Positions 8,040-15,410 of a stretch of DNA of 64,000 nucleotides are shown here, one piece after another (position 1 is the stretch's first letter; the number at the start of each line of letters is the position of its first letter). Origin of the DNA: Burkholderia cepacia (GTDB lineage: Bacteria; Pseudomonadota; Gammaproteobacteria; Burkholderiales; Burkholderiaceae); NCBI RefSeq assembly GCF_029962485.1, contig NZ_CP073638.1:434001-498000 (forward strand), given 5' to 3'. A program made the position numbers and the translations under genes. The notes under the pieces were generated by a model. The model worked only from the letters and a program-made list of their open reading frames with translations, was not told the origin of the DNA and did not search any database.

Positions 8040-9242
8040 TTACTTCTTCAGATCGTGCCGGTACTGGATGAACCCCGCATTGTTCGCAAGCTTGTCGTAC
8101 AGCGCGCGTGCGGTCGTGTTGGTCTCGTGCGTGAGCCAGTACACGCGGCTCGCGCCGGCTTCGCGTGCGCGTTCGTACACGGCTTCGATCAGCGCGCCGC
8201 CCGCGCCTTGCCCGCGAGCGTTGGGCGCCGTGTACAGGTCCTGCAGGTAGCAGTACGGCCCGTCGGTCCAGCACGAGCGGTGGTAGATCGAGTGCACGAT
8301 CCCGACCAGCGCGCCCGACGCGTCGAATGCGCCCAGCACGAACATCGGTTCGGCCGGATCCATCAGGCGCGCCCACGTCGTCGCGAACACCGCGTCGCTC
8401 AGTGAGGTGTCGTAGAACTTCTGATAGCCCTGCCACAGCGGGCGCCATGCGGCTTCGTCGGCGGCGACGAGCGGGCGCACGGTGACGCGCGTGGCGTCGT
8501 TCGCGCGGGCCGCCGCATCGCGCGCGCCGGCCTGCGCGTGGCGGATCGCGGTGAGCGATTGGCGCTGGTTGCCCTCGGCGTCGAAGTTCTCCGATGCGAG
8601 CCACGCTTCGAACGCGGCGCGGACGTCCGGCCATTCGCCGTCGATGATCGAGAACCACGCGGTGTCGCGATTGCGGCCGCGGTAGATGATCGCCTGCCGG
8701 AACGTACCTTCGTAACGGAAACCCAGCCGTGCGGCCGCCTTGCGCGACGGTTCGTTGAGGTCGTCGCACTTCCATTCGTAGCGCCGGTAGCCGAGCGTGT
8801 CGAACGCGTACTTCATCAGCAGGAACTGCGCTTCGGTCGAGACCGGCGTGCGCTTGAGCAGCGGCGAGAACGTGACGGAGCCGACTTCGATCACGCCGTT
8901 GGCCGGATCGATGCGCATCAGCGCGAGCGTGCCGACCGCGCGACCGGTGGCGCGGTCGATCACCGTGTAGTGCAGCGGGTCAGGGCTCGCCTGCGCGGTG
9001 CGGGCGTAGTCGCGGTAGCTCGACTCGTCGGCGTACGGGCCGTGCGCGAGATAGGTCCAGTCGCTGCCGTCGGGTGCTTGCGAGTAGGCCGCGAACAGGT
9101 CGGCCGCATGGCGCTCGGCGTCGAGCGGTTCGAGCCGGCAGTAGCGGCCTTCGAGCGCGATGCGCTCCGGGCGCGGGCGCGCGGACCAGTCGGGAACGGG
9201 GTGACCGATGGATTGCTGGAAGGCGTTGGTGAGCGTGGACAA
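8040..9242 (-). CDS. Double GNAT acetyltransferase (RimJ/RimL-type plus GNAT)
   Basis: A 400-residue protein made of two acetyltransferase domains. Residues about 25-215 are RimJ/RimL-like (LEGRYCRLEPLDAERH; RKAAARLGFRYEGTFRQ). Residues about 245-400 form a second GNAT domain (YLQDLYTAPNARGQGAGGALI; TNTTARALYDKLANNAGF). Single-domain relatives of each half are common, and the fused form recurs in Burkholderia. Targets are unknown; the first half resembles enzymes acetylating N-terminal amines or similar small targets. I chose the TTG at 9242, which gives MSTLTNAFQQ; an ATG at 9284 in the same frame is the alternative. It is divergent from the MocR gene and probably regulated by it. Confidence 0.75.
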   Translation of the reverse strand: MSTLTNAFQQSIGHPVPDWSARPRPERIALEGRYCRLEPLDAERHAADLFAAYSQAPDGSDWTYLAHGPYADESSYRDYARTAQASPDPLHYTVIDRATGRAVGTLALMRIDPANGVIEVGSVTFSPLLKRTPVSTEAQFLLMKYAFDTLGYRRYEWKCDDLNEPSRKAAARLGFRYEGTFRQAIIYRGRNRDTAWFSIIDGEWPDVRAAFEAWLASENFDAEGNQRQSLTAIRHAQAGARDAAARANDATRVTVRPLVAADEAAWRPLWQGYQKFYDTSLSDAVFATTWARLMDPAEPMFVLGAFDASGALVGIVHSIYHRSCWTDGPYCYLQDLYTAPNARGQGAGGALIEAVYERAREAGASRVYWLTHETNTTARALYDKLANNAGFIQYRHDLKK

Positions 9243-9307
9243 GGTCGATCTCGCTTCGGTTGGCGGCCGGCGACATGCCGGCATGCAGACGATCGTAGTC
9301 CTGGCGA

Positions 9308-9390
9308 GGTACCATGAGAAGCGCCAGGGATCGGTAAATTTATGGTGCCACGATCGGGTGCCATCTTGGGTGCCATCACCTGGATGCCAC
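9308..9390. repeat. GGTGCCAT direct repeats in a MocR-controlled intergenic region
   Basis: Five near-copies of an 8-base word in the same orientation: GGTACCAT at 9308, GGTGCCAC at 9344, GGTGCCAT at 9357 and 9369, and GATGCCAC at 9383. The last four are spaced 12-14 bases. They fill the short gap between the divergent GNAT and MocR genes. MocR/PdxR-type regulators commonly bind direct repeats, so this is the likely operator array. Confidence 0.55.
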
Positions 9391-9420
9391 GCTCCGACAC
9401 TTTCACGCTGCGACGTTCCG

Positions 9421-10893
9421 ATGACGACTGCCTTTCCTTGCGGCGACGCGCCGTTGCTGCCGCTCGACGCGCCGCTGGCGCGCACGCCGGGCGCGCCTTC
9501 GCTGCAGCGCCAGTTGCTGCGCCGCGTGCGCGATGCGATTCTCGGCGGTGCGATGCCGGCCGGCACGCGGCTGCCCGGCACGCGCGCGCTGGCCGAGACG
9601 CTCGGCGTGTCGCGCAACACGACGGCCGCCGTCTACGAGCAGCTCGTCGCCGAAGGCTTCCTGCAGTCCGACCGTCGCGGTACGCGTGTGGTCGGGCTGT
9701 CGCGGCCGGCGCCGCCGCGCCGGCGAGCGGCGCCGCCGGCCGTCGCGCAGCGGCTCGGCCGGATTCGCCCGAGCCTCGTCGGCACCGGCGAGTCGGAGGG
9801 CTTCCGGCCGGGTGTGCCCGCGCTGTCGCATTTCCCGGTGGACGCATGGCGACACGCGATCGACCGTGCGCTGCGCCGCGCCGGCCGCGATCTGCTGGCG
9901 TACGGCGATCCGCTCGGCGAGCGAGCGCTGCGCGAATCGATCGCGCGCCACCTGGCCGTGACGCGCGGCGTACGCTGCGATCCCGAACAGATCATCATCA
10001 CGGAAGGCGCGCAGGGCGCCATTGCACTGTGCGCGCAACTGCTGACGAACCCGGGCGATACGGTGTGGGTCGAGGAGCCCGGCTATCGCGGCGCGCGTAC
10101 GGCGATGCAGGCGGCCGATCTCGACGTCGTGCCGATGCCGGTCGATGCGGAGGGGCTGCGCGCGGAAGAGGACGACTGGCGTGATCGGACGCCGCGCCTC
10201 GTATACACGACGCCGTCGAACCAGTTCCCGACCGGCGCCGTGCTGTCGATTTCGCGCCGGCTTGCGCTGATCGACGCGGCGCGCCGGCATCGTGCGTGGA
10301 TCATCGAGGACGACTACGACAGCGAGTTCCGTCACACCGGCGAGCCGATCGGCGCGATGCACGGGCTTGCGCCCGATTCGCCGGTCGTCTATCTCGGTTC
10401 GTTCAGCAAGACGATGTTTCCGGCGTTGCGGATCGGTTTTCTCGTGCTGCCCGAGGCGCTGCTGGCCGCCGTGCGGCCGGTGCTGCCGGAGATGCTGCGC
10501 GGCGGGACGCGTCACGTGCAGCTCGCGCTGGCCGATTTCATCGAGACGGGCGAGTATGGCCGGCATCTCGGGCGGATGCGCCGGCTGTATCGCGACCGGC
10601 GGCGTTTGCTGCTCGCCGCGCTCGACAGCAGCCTGGGCGTGCCGCATCAGGTCGAGGGCGGGCCGTGCGGGCTGCATCTCGCGTTGCGGATGCCGGCGCG
10701 CTATCGCGATCGTGCGATCGTCGAAGCGGCGCGCGCGCACGGCATCGGACCGTTTGCGCTGTCGGGATTTTCGATCGATGCGGCAGGAGCGGGCAACGGG
10801 CTCGTGCTCGGTTTCGGCAATACGTCGGCCGATGCGTTCGAGCCTATGTTGCGGATGTTGTCGTCGATTGCGGAGCGGGTGGGCCGCAGGTGA
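9421..10893 (+). CDS. MocR-type transcriptional regulator (GntR HTH plus aminotransferase domain)
   Basis: A 490-residue PdxR/MocR-like regulator. Residues about 20-85 are a GntR winged helix-turn-helix (GTRLPGTRALAETLGVSRNTTAAVYEQL). The rest is a class I aminotransferase fold. The PLP lysine is in YLGSFSKTMFPALRIGF and the aspartate is in IIEDDYDSEFR. Such proteins bind PLP or a PLP-aldimine and activate a neighbouring, often divergent gene. Here the neighbour is the double GNAT gene, with direct repeats between them. Residues 1-20 are variable; the ATG at 9421 was chosen because the upstream open frame overlaps the repeat array. Confidence 0.85.
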   Translation: MTTAFPCGDAPLLPLDAPLARTPGAPSLQRQLLRRVRDAILGGAMPAGTRLPGTRALAETLGVSRNTTAAVYEQLVAEGFLQSDRRGTRVVGLSRPAPPRRRAAPPAVAQRLGRIRPSLVGTGESEGFRPGVPALSHFPVDAWRHAIDRALRRAGRDLLAYGDPLGERALRESIARHLAVTRGVRCDPEQIIITEGAQGAIALCAQLLTNPGDTVWVEEPGYRGARTAMQAADLDVVPMPVDAEGLRAEEDDWRDRTPRLVYTTPSNQFPTGAVLSISRRLALIDAARRHRAWIIEDDYDSEFRHTGEPIGAMHGLAPDSPVVYLGSFSKTMFPALRIGFLVLPEALLAAVRPVLPEMLRGGTRHVQLALADFIETGEYGRHLGRMRRLYRDRRRLLLAALDSSLGVPHQVEGGPCGLHLALRMPARYRDRAIVEAARAHGIGPFALSGFSIDAAGAGNGLVLGFGNTSADAFEPMLRMLSSIAERVGRR

Positions 10894-11393
10894 CGCGGAT
10901 GGTATGGCTCCATCATTCAAGCAACCGGCAGCACGGTGTTTACGGGATGGTGCCGGTGACGATCAGCAAGGAATTTGCGTCGCGTTACCCGTGTGTCAAG
11001 TCACGGACGCAAGCCGGTGAAATGCAGCTCTGGTGGTCGTAGCCGGAAAAGCGACGGGCGGGTAGACATCCGGTCCCGTGGTCCGAACGTCGAGTGAGCG
11101 CAATGACGGCTTGCCGGCGCCCTGAATGGGCAGCGAAATATTGCATCAATAATTTAAATATTAAATATCTTGAAAATCAGGTTGATCACCGTCGATTCCT
11201 GGTTTCGCTCCTTGAGCGTATCAGCACTGCTGTTTCGATCGTCAAGAATGGTCAACGGTGCTTGCAAGTGCCAATGGGATAAGCGACGATGAATTCGCTG
11301 TAACAAACGGTTACTTCTCCACGCGTCGTGTGCGGTTTTACGTACTGGTCCGTGTTCATTGCATATACCGTTTGCGGAACCACATAGCGTCCC
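10894..11393. other. Intergenic region with AT-rich patch
   Basis: I find no supported gene. From about 11140 to 11180 the sequence becomes strikingly AT-rich compared with its surroundings, and the next gene is also lower in GC. The AT-rich patch may hold the promoter of the CPBP gene at 11394 and may mark the edge of acquired DNA. A 62-codon frame here has no family resemblance. Confidence 0.5.
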
Positions 11394-12239
11394 ATGAACT
11401 CCGATTCGAATCGATATTGCTTCCCGAACCTGCTGGAAGCGTTCTTCATCGTCGTCGTGCTGAACATGGTCGAGTATCTGATGAACTCGATCATCTGGTC
11501 GATCGGCCGAAGCGCCGGGCTCCAAATGATGGCGATCGCCAGTATTGGGCGCGTTCTCGCGAACGGGCTCGTATTCACCGTGCTGCTTTATCACGGCAAA
11601 TCGACCTACCGGAATCTGCTGCACGACAGTACCGATTCCTGGCGAACGACAATCGGGCAATTTATTGTTCCCGTCTTGCTGATCACACCGGGATTGCTGG
11701 TGGTGATGAGCGTGCTTGAAGTCGGAGTCGGGCAGTTTTTTCCGTTGAGCGGGAGCCGGGATGAGGCCCGCGAGGTTTATGTGAATGGCGGGCTCGGACT
11801 GATCGTGTTGACTTGCGTAATTGCGCCGCTGCTTGAGGAGATGCTGTTTCGCGGCGTGATGCTTCGCAGTTTTTTGCGACAGTATCCGGCTGGAACGGCG
11901 ATCGCGCATTCGGCCGCCGTATTCGGGCTTGCACATTTGAATGTCCATCAGTTCGTTCTTGCGTTCGGACTCGGCTTGTTGATTGGAAAACTGTACGCGG
12001 CCACACGTTCGCTGCTGCCCGGCATTTTGATTCATGCGTGCTACAACACAGCCGTGGTGATCGTCGCACTGAAATCGCCATTCGTGTTTTCCAGAGAGAG
12101 TCTTCTGGATATCTGGCCCACGGCGTGGTGGTTCGGTGCGCTGGTGTCGGGCGGCGTTGGTGCGTGGTTGCTGGTCAAGTCGATCGATGCGCTGCGAATC
12201 GGGCCGGCGGGTGCGACGAATCACGACAGCGTGAACTGA
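11394..12239 (+). CDS. CPBP-family intramembrane protease
   Basis: A 281-residue membrane protein with about eight hydrophobic segments. The family motifs are complete: EE at 148-149 in APLLEEMLFRGVMLR, His181 in FGLAHLN, and His214/Asn218 in ILIHACYNTA. These are the residues expected for a glutamic intramembrane protease (CAAX protease / bacteriocin-immunity type). The substrate is unknown. Base composition is lower in GC than flanking genes, suggesting transfer. No regulator or bacteriocin precursor is adjacent; a lipoprotein gene follows 41 bases later on the same strand. No strong ribosome-binding site is seen before the ATG. Confidence 0.85.
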   Translation: MNSDSNRYCFPNLLEAFFIVVVLNMVEYLMNSIIWSIGRSAGLQMMAIASIGRVLANGLVFTVLLYHGKSTYRNLLHDSTDSWRTTIGQFIVPVLLITPGLLVVMSVLEVGVGQFFPLSGSRDEAREVYVNGGLGLIVLTCVIAPLLEEMLFRGVMLRSFLRQYPAGTAIAHSAAVFGLAHLNVHQFVLAFGLGLLIGKLYAATRSLLPGILIHACYNTAVVIVALKSPFVFSRESLLDIWPTAWWFGALVSGGVGAWLLVKSIDALRIGPAGATNHDSVN

Positions 12240-12280
12240 GAGCACGCCATTATTTTTACAACGAGAAAATGAGGTGAAAC

Positions 12281-13186
12281 ATGCGGGGCAAGCAAGTCTG
12301 GTTGGCGAGTCTGACGAGTACGGTATTGATGCTGACAGGGTGCGGTGGTGGCGACGACGGAGGCGCTGCCAATACGGGTAGCAACGCGTCGAATAACAAT
12401 ACGGCGGGAACAACGCCGACCACAACGCCGACGACCCCGACGCCGGGTACTTCTACCCAGCCCTCCATACAAACGGCATGCAGACCGAACGGCAGCTTCA
12501 GCTACTCGGGTTCTGCGTCGCCGGTCGCGGCGAACAACGATCAACTGGCGGTGCTCGTGGTGCCGAATTTGCCGAGCGAATATGCGAAGAATCGCAACTT
12601 CACGGCGGCCAACGTGCCTGCGACGAGCCTGGTTCAGCAGGGAAGCGGTGCGTTTACGACGCTTGCATCGTCTGCGGCGGCGACCGACTGCCTTGGGCTC
12701 GACCATGGAACCGTCACCGACATCCAGGGTGTCGGCACCGACGTTGCGATCGGTCGCTGGATTCGCGCGATGGATACCGACGGCAATACCTATACCGATA
12801 CGCAAGGCGTTCACTACGCGGTCGGTACGCCGCTGTCGTTGCCCTCGACGGGCGGCCCGCTCGCGTGTACGCAGGTGATCGCCGACACGGTGGCGAGCAA
12901 CGACGGCAGCACGTCCGGTACGCTCGTTTCGGGTTCGGCCACGCTGGATCCCAGTACGCGCGTGCTCGCCACGCTGAACCTGACGATCAAGCTCGCGAGT
13001 GCGCAATATGGGCTGACGTACACGCAAGTGCCGTTGAACGGTGTGTTGAAGACTACTGGGCCCGCCACGATTCAGTCGATCGTCGTCGGACACGACGCGA
13101 CACAGCCGCTGGTGGCTGTCGGTTACTCGGCCGCATTGCCGAACACGCAAGGGGTGGGCGGCGTGGTGGTGTTGTCGTGCCACTGA
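12281..13186 (+). CDS. Putative lipoprotein of unknown function
   Basis: A 301-residue exported protein. The N-terminus is a lipoprotein signal (MRGKQVWLASLTSTVLMLTG followed by the lipobox Cys, about residue 21), then glycine/aspartate and a Thr/Pro-rich linker (residues 25-65) and a roughly 230-residue globular part with no motif I recognise. A good ribosome-binding site (GAGGTGAAAC) precedes the ATG. No Asp follows the lipobox Cys, so outer-membrane sorting is plausible. It lies 41 bases after the CPBP gene and may share its transcript. Function cannot be assigned. Confidence 0.7.
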   Translation: MRGKQVWLASLTSTVLMLTGCGGGDDGGAANTGSNASNNNTAGTTPTTTPTTPTPGTSTQPSIQTACRPNGSFSYSGSASPVAANNDQLAVLVVPNLPSEYAKNRNFTAANVPATSLVQQGSGAFTTLASSAAATDCLGLDHGTVTDIQGVGTDVAIGRWIRAMDTDGNTYTDTQGVHYAVGTPLSLPSTGGPLACTQVIADTVASNDGSTSGTLVSGSATLDPSTRVLATLNLTIKLASAQYGLTYTQVPLNGVLKTTGPATIQSIVVGHDATQPLVAVGYSAALPNTQGVGGVVVLSCH

Positions 13187-13561
13187 CCGGGTCCGGGGCA
13201 GGCTTGTCGACGGGCGAAGGCCGATAACGAACAGGCCGCGGTCTGCGTGCCGTCTGTCCGTGAGGCGTGACAGGCGGACAATCCATAGCAGACCGCAACG
13301 TTCGCATTCGCCACTACCGGCAACGATTCTCAGCTCGCGCTCGCGTCGATGCGTGGTGGATGTGCGGATTGACGAAAGACGCACCTTGTTCGGAACGAAC
13401 GCCATCGCGGCTCTGCCGCTCCCGTACCCCCCGGCATACGGGTTTCGATTCGTATGTTCGAACAGGCCGCTTGGACTATAAATGGATGCGTGTACCGGTG
13501 CTTGTCGGGCGCCTGCGCGTCTCGCGCAGGTCGTCGCCGCGACTGCCGGGGGAGGTGCACC
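13187..13561. other. Intergenic region before the HtrA-like gene
   Basis: No gene is supported. It contains the ribosome-binding site (GGGGGAGG) just before the GTG at 13562 and a TATAAA-like word near 13476 that could be part of a promoter. An inverted pair TGTCCG / CGGACA near 13255-13281 could end the lipoprotein transcript. Both are weak. Confidence 0.4.
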
Positions 13562-15184
13562 GTGGTTCGCCAGACGCTTGCTCGCGCCGTGCTTCGCACC
13601 GCGTTGATCGGGGGCGTGTTTGCCGCTTTGTTGCCGCCGCCGGATGCCATTGCCGCCACCGTCGCGCCGCCCGCCACGCCACGCACCCTGAAGCAGAGGG
13701 CGCCCGCCGTGCCTAATGCGATGCCGGTCGATTTTCCGGCGATCGTCGACCGCTACGGTCCGGCGGTCGTGACCATCATGGCCACCGCGCCCGACCCGCA
13801 AACGGGCGGCCCGTCCTTCGCGATCCTCGATCCCGACGATCCGCTCGCCGCATTCTTCCGGCACGACGCGCCACCGCCAGCGCAGGGGCCTGCGCCGGGG
13901 CCACAGGCGCCACCGGCACCGCAGGTGCCGGCGCCCGACACGGCGCCGCGCGCGGTATCGGGTAGCGGCTCGGGCTTCATCATCAGCGCCGACGGCCTGA
14001 TTCTAACGTCGGCCCATGTGGTCGACGAAGCGACCGACGTGACCGTGCGGCTGACCGACCGCCGCGAATTCAAGGCGACCGTGCTGGCCGTCGATCCGCA
14101 AAGCGACGTCGCCGTGCTGCGCATCAACGCGACGAAACTGCCGTTTGTGCGTGTCGGCGATTCGTCGAAGGTCCGCGCTGGCGAACCGGTGATGACGATC
14201 GGCGCGCCGGACGGATCGGGTAACACGGTCACGGCCGGCATCGTTAGTGCGACGTCGCACCGGTTGCCGGACGGCAGCGCATTCCCTTTCTTCGAAACGG
14301 ACATCGCGCCGAATCCCGACAACTCGGGCGGCCCCGTGTTCAATCGCGCGGGCGACGTGATCGGCATCGCGGTGCAGGTCTACACGGGCAACGATCGCTA
14401 CGCGAGCATGACGTTCGCGATTCCGATCGCATTCGCGGCAAAGGTGCGCGCGCAGTTGCAGGCGCAACAGCAGGCACAGATGCAGGCGCAACAGGCTCAG
14501 GCGCCAGCGTCCGGTGCGCCGTCCGGCAACGCGTTCGGCGTCGACGTGCAGGACGTCGGCGTCGGGCTGGCCGCGGCATTCGGGCTGCCGCGGCCGGCGG
14601 GCGCGCTCGTCAACGGCGTCGCGCCGGGCTCGCCGGCCGCCGCGGCCGGCCTGAAGCCCGGCGACGTGATCGTGAAACTCGGCGACAAGGCGATCGGCCA
14701 CTCGGCAGAACTGAACGACCTGGCCGCCGCGCTGCCGCCCGGCGAGAAGGCGCCGCTGCGCGTGATCCGCAACCGCGCGCCGGTGATGCTGACGATCACG
14801 GGCGCCGACGAAGCGGTCGGGAACGCAGGCTCTGCCGCCGGGACGGCCGCGCCGAAGCTTGCCGCGCGACCGGGGCCGGGTCCGGGGCCGGGCCCGGGCC
14901 CGGGGGCGGGCGACCGCGGCGACCGCCTCGGACTGACGATGCACGCGCTGAGCGACGACGAGCGTCGTTCGACGGGGCTCGCGGTCGGAATGATGGTGGA
15001 CGCGGTGCACGGCCCGGCCGCGACCGCGGGCATCCAGCCGGGCGATGTCGTCCTGGAGCTCAACGACACGCTGCTCGAGACGCCGGACGACGTGCCTTCG
15101 CTCGAAGCGAGCGGCGGCAACGTGATCGCCGTGCTGATCCAGCGCAACAATGCGCGGAAGTTCGTGTCGGTGCGCGCGCGTTAG
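13562..15184 (+). CDS. HtrA/DegP-like periplasmic serine protease with altered oxyanion motif
   Basis: A 540-residue exported protein: signal peptide (residues 1 to about 32), trypsin-like domain (about 50-290), and two PDZ domains (about 325-425 and 455-540) separated by a Pro-Gly repeat linker. The catalytic triad looks intact: His152 (LTSAHVVD), Asp182 (PQSDVAVL) and Ser255. The usual GNSGGP signature reads DNSGGP here, with Asp253 replacing the glycine two residues before the serine. That glycine normally helps build the oxyanion hole, so activity may be reduced or the protein may act mainly as a chaperone. The GTG at 13562 is chosen because of the strong GGGGGAGG ribosome-binding site. 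The gene stands alone. Confidence 0.85.
   Translation: MVRQTLARAVLRTALIGGVFAALLPPPDAIAATVAPPATPRTLKQRAPAVPNAMPVDFPAIVDRYGPAVVTIMATAPDPQTGGPSFAILDPDDPLAAFFRHDAPPPAQGPAPGPQAPPAPQVPAPDTAPRAVSGSGSGFIISADGLILTSAHVVDEATDVTVRLTDRREFKATVLAVDPQSDVAVLRINATKLPFVRVGDSSKVRAGEPVMTIGAPDGSGNTVTAGIVSATSHRLPDGSAFPFFETDIAPNPDNSGGPVFNRAGDVIGIAVQVYTGNDRYASMTFAIPIAFAAKVRAQLQAQQQAQMQAQQAQAPASGAPSGNAFGVDVQDVGVGLAAAFGLPRPAGALVNGVAPGSPAAAAGLKPGDVIVKLGDKAIGHSAELNDLAAALPPGEKAPLRVIRNRAPVMLTITGADEAVGNAGSAAGTAAPKLAARPGPGPGPGPGPGAGDRGDRLGLTMHALSDDERRSTGLAVGMMVDAVHGPAATAGIQPGDVVLELNDTLLETPDDVPSLEASGGNVIAVLIQRNNARKFVSVRAR
14870..14910 (+). repeat. GC-only hexamer-like repeat encoding Pro-Gly linker
   Basis: About 40 bases of CCGGGN-type units encode alternating Pro-Gly between the two PDZ domains (from about residue 436). 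Unit changes in multiples of six would lengthen or shorten the linker without a frameshift. Confidence 0.7.
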
Positions 15185-15188
15185 GGCG

Positions 15189-15218
15189 TTGACGCGGCGG
15201 GTGTCGCCCGCCTAACAT
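15189..15218 (+). promoter_or_regulatory. Sigma70-type promoter for the leader and exporter transcript
   Basis: TTGACG at 15189-15194 and TAACAT at 15213-15218 are separated by 18 bases. Transcription would start near 15225, about 40 bases before the leader peptide start codon. It overlaps the end of the protease gene by a few bases only. Confidence 0.6.
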
Positions 15219-15265
15219 CGGTCGATATCGCGGGCAGTCAGCCCGGCATTCAGGAGCCATTCGGC

Positions 15266-15316
15266 GTGAAAACGGCTTGCTTCATCGTAGTAGTCCACAG
15301 GCGCAGGGTCCGGTAG
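15266..15316 (+). CDS. Leader peptide of the Bcr/CflA exporter gene
   Basis: A 16-codon frame, MKTACFIVVVHRRRVR, begins at a GTG preceded by AGGAG at a normal distance and ends at TAG. It lies between a promoter and an intrinsic terminator that precedes an efflux gene, the layout of a transcription attenuator. It is rich in codons rare in this genome (GTA GTA, AGG twice). The FIVVV run recalls the stalling region of ErmC-type leaders, and RRR/RVR fits the Arg-X-Arg motif known to arrest macrolide-bound ribosomes. Function as a drug-sensing leader is inference. Confidence 0.6.
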   Translation: MKTACFIVVVHRRRVR

Positions 15317-15342
15317 CGGCACCGCGCCGGCACCCATGCGCC
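15300..15342 (+). promoter_or_regulatory. Candidate antiterminator hairpin
   Basis: GGCGCAGGGTCCGG (15300-15313) can pair with CCGG, ACCC and TGCGCC (15327-15342) in a 14-bp helix with two single-base bulges. The 5' arm is the HRRRV-coding part of the leader; the 3' arm takes three bases of the terminator stem. Folding it would therefore compete with the terminator, and a ribosome on the Arg codons would block it. Confidence 0.5.
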
Positions 15343-15368
15343 CCCGACTTGTTCGGGGGCTTTTTTTT
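15340..15368 (+). terminator. Intrinsic terminator in the exporter leader
   Basis: Perfect 8-bp stem GCCCCCGA / TCGGGGGC with a 5-base loop, directly followed by eight T residues. It lies after the leader peptide and 43 bases before the exporter start codon, so transcription must read through it to express the exporter. Confidence 0.85.
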
Positions 15369-15410
15369 GTATTGCGCACGGCCGTTCGGTTGGTGCGCGG
15401 AGGTATCCGC

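Noticed and set aside
11094..11282. A 62-codon frame in the AT-rich gap
   Set aside because: No ribosome-binding site, no motif, and the reverse strand has equally long frames.
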